A stretch of DNA of 26,297 bases from a virus, in the IMG/VR virus record IMGVR_UViG_3300043449_001120, positions 1 through 26,297 of that record. The stretch is one strand, 5' to 3'. Of the stretch, positions 24,885-26,297 are shown in pieces. Numbering within the stretch: the first letter of the stretch is position 1; each line of letters begins with the position of its first letter. The notes under the pieces were generated by a model that saw only the letters and a program-made list of their open reading frames with translations, was not told the DNA's origin and ran no database searches. The position numbers and the translations under genes are program-made.

Positions 24885-26170
24885 TAGATTATTCTATATA
24901 AATCTAAAATTCTACGAATATGAGGAGGAAAATTAGCACTAAGTTGTCTATCTTGTACATTTTCACCTTGTAAACTAAAACTCTGAGATTCTTGTCTATC
25001 TTTATGTAACATTTTAATATAATCCATAGTTGCCATTATTATATCATTTGGTACATCATTGGAATCATATCCTGCTTTGTAAAAAACTCTAACTCCTCTA
25101 GGGTAGTTTCTAAAAGTTGATGCACCTATTAAAGATAAGTCAAAATTACCAGCACCACTTCCAATATTTTTAGTTATTTCTCCAGTATCTTGGTAAAAAA
25201 GAAAATCTTCTGTAGTAGCATGGTCATCTTTAAAAGATGCTGTATTATTATCTCCATCAAAATGAATTAATAATACTGTATTATCATCTGTAGAATATTG
25301 ATATGAAGGAGCAGAAAAATTAGCTGTATGTTGTGCAACATGAGTAATTCTAGATTCATCAATAAAACCATTATAATATTGATAGTTAGAAGAAATATTT
25401 TGTCTACCAAATTCAATAGAAGCTTCTAAATCAGGCATTACATTAGCTACTGAACTTAAAGTTTTAATAATTGTTCCATCTCTAAATAAATTAAAAGTAG
25501 TACTTCTTCTACTAAGTTCTATGTGATGAAAAGAATTAGCCGTATATCCTGTAGTAGTAGCATGTGATACATTTATAGTTTCAATCCCTGCTGATATAGC
25601 TCGAAAAGTAATTCCATTGGTATTACTATACCCAAAACTCCAATAATTATTTGCATCTTCGACCTGTGAGATAAAAGTTGAATTAAAATTATATGAGTTG
25701 GCCCTAATTTGTAATTCAATAGTAAAATCTGAATTTCCAAAATACCAATCATCAGATGTTGGTACAGTTAAATAATTAGTTCCATCAAAAAATCCAGATG
25801 AATCTCCAAATTTTTTATACCTAGATTTCAATATGGCATTATTTATACTTTCTATAGAGTGATTAGGAGAACTTCTATTAACTGAAGAACCATCAGATTG
25901 TGGATTATTTAATTTTCTATAGGCATTTCCATCATATTCTACGATGCTATAGACATTCTGCAAAGGTAATTTATTTACAAAAATAGAAGCTTTTCCTCCA
26001 TCAAATACATCAGAATAAGAATTACTTAAAATTTCATGTCCAATATAGTTCTCAGTAGCAGAGCAAGCATAGTAAATAAGATTACTCAATCTAGCATCTT
26101 CGTTATTACTAGTAATATTTAAATAATTTTTAATATTATCTAGAGTAACATATGGATATTTACCATACAT
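24884..26170 (-). CDS. Head-tail adaptor (HK97 gp6-like) with inserted LamG-like domain
   Basis: Adaptor that attaches under the portal. The first ~85 residues match the connector family: VTLDNIKNYLNITSNNEDARL and LIYYACSATENYIG (helices), then KLPLQNVYSIVEYDG. The fold resumes at EDFLFYQDTGEI (321-332) and ends RGVRVFYKAGY (358-368), VPNDIIMATMDYIKML (373-388) and a C-terminal tail. Between them lie about 220 residues with LamG/concanavalin-like motifs: FGDSSGFFDGTNYLTV, SDFTIELQIRA, FHHIELSR, FIDESRITHVA (269-279) and TVLLIHFDGDN. Plain adaptors are about 100-200 residues. The start has AAGGAG at suitable spacing. It follows the capsid gene after a terminator, so its transcription depends on read-through or an unseen promoter. 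Confidence 0.85.
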   Translation of the reverse strand: MYGKYPYVTLDNIKNYLNITSNNEDARLSNLIYYACSATENYIGHEILSNSYSDVFDGGKASIFVNKLPLQNVYSIVEYDGNAYRKLNNPQSDGSSVNRSSPNHSIESINNAILKSRYKKFGDSSGFFDGTNYLTVPTSDDWYFGNSDFTIELQIRANSYNFNSTFISQVEDANNYWSFGYSNTNGITFRAISAGIETINVSHATTTGYTANSFHHIELSRRSTTFNLFRDGTIIKTLSSVANVMPDLEASIEFGRQNISSNYQYYNGFIDESRITHVAQHTANFSAPSYQYSTDDNTVLLIHFDGDNNTASFKDDHATTEDFLFYQDTGEITKNIGSGAGNFDLSLIGASTFRNYPRGVRVFYKAGYDSNDVPNDIIMATMDYIKMLHKDRQESQSFSLQGENVQDRQLSANFPPHIRRILDLYRII

Positions 26171-26201
26171 ATAAATATTTCTCCTTATTAATTTTTAAAG
26201 T

Positions 26202-26231
26202 AAAAAAGGGAGGTAGGTTAACCCACCTCCC
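26202..26231 (-). terminator. Intrinsic terminator after the probable capsid gene
   Basis: On the minus strand GGGAGGUGGG pairs with the complementary arm ending ACCUCCC (one G-U pair), around a UUAA loop, and six U (26207-26202) follow. The opposite strand would carry an A-C mismatch, so the minus strand is favoured. It would limit transcription from the capsid gene into the neck and tail genes. Confidence 0.88.
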
Positions 26232-26267
26232 TCTTCTAACTTATTGTTAGACAATACTTAATATTAA

Positions 26268-26297
26268 TTAAGCAAGAGTTCTAACAGTAGCAGCATA
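26268..26297 (-). CDS. C-terminal codons of the probable major capsid protein (partial)
   Basis: The last nine residues YAATVRTLA followed by TAA, read leftwards from the window edge. Capsid genes normally precede the head-tail adaptor, a strong terminator follows it as is common after highly expressed capsid genes, and the short hydrophobic/Thr C-terminus fits. The fragment is far too short for identification from sequence alone, so the assignment is positional. Confidence 0.55.
   Translation of the reverse strand, partial: YAATVRTLA

Overview
This window looks like part of the genome of a strongly AT-rich tailed phage with a lambda-like, long non-contractile (siphovirus) tail. The evidence is a complete set of tail genes in lambda order: tail terminator, major tail protein, frameshifting G/GT chaperones, tape measure, M, L, peptidases, I and J. 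A short early/replication block faces them. Low GC, a ThyX-type thymidylate synthase and LamG/Hint decorations are common in marine phages, but nothing here fixes the host. No integrase, repressor, tRNA, IS element or CRISPR array was seen.

Layout. (1) Positions 1-1841, + strand: the end of an unrecognised gene, a T5/T7-type 5'-3' exonuclease (FEN), an overlooked 53-residue two-helix membrane protein, and thyX. These are packed with TAATG-type overlaps. (2) Positions 1861-1896: a bidirectional terminator between the two convergent transcription units. (3) Positions 1922-26297, - strand, read from high to low coordinates: the last codons of what is probably the major capsid protein gene, an intrinsic terminator, a head-tail adaptor carrying an inserted LamG-like domain, a probable neck protein, the tail terminator, the major tail protein, a structured intergenic RNA, the tail assembly chaperones joined by a -1 frameshift on A AAA AAC, the 1815-residue tape measure, gpM-like and gpL-like proteins, two tandem NlpC/P60 peptidases, a JAB/MPN peptidase, gpI-like and gpJ-like proteins, a tail fibre, and three unrecognised late genes behind their own promoter candidates.

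How it works together. The adaptor and neck proteins join the capsid to the tail. The terminator caps the tube built from the major tail protein. G and GT load the tape measure. M, L, the peptidases, I and J build the tip, and the fibre and J contact the host. FEN and ThyX serve DNA replication and dTMP supply.

Most notable observations: an endonuclease-free Hint (intein-like) domain inside the N-terminal poly-glycine of gpJ, with Gly at the +1 position; an intergenic RNA hairpin whose CCCCUC loop is complementary both to the chaperone ribosome binding site and to a second G-rich site just after the major tail protein stop; a LamG-like insertion in the adaptor whose boundaries look phase-shifted; and a terminator-like GC-rich hairpin inside the tape-measure coding sequence. 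No stretch longer than 300 bases lacks a gene.
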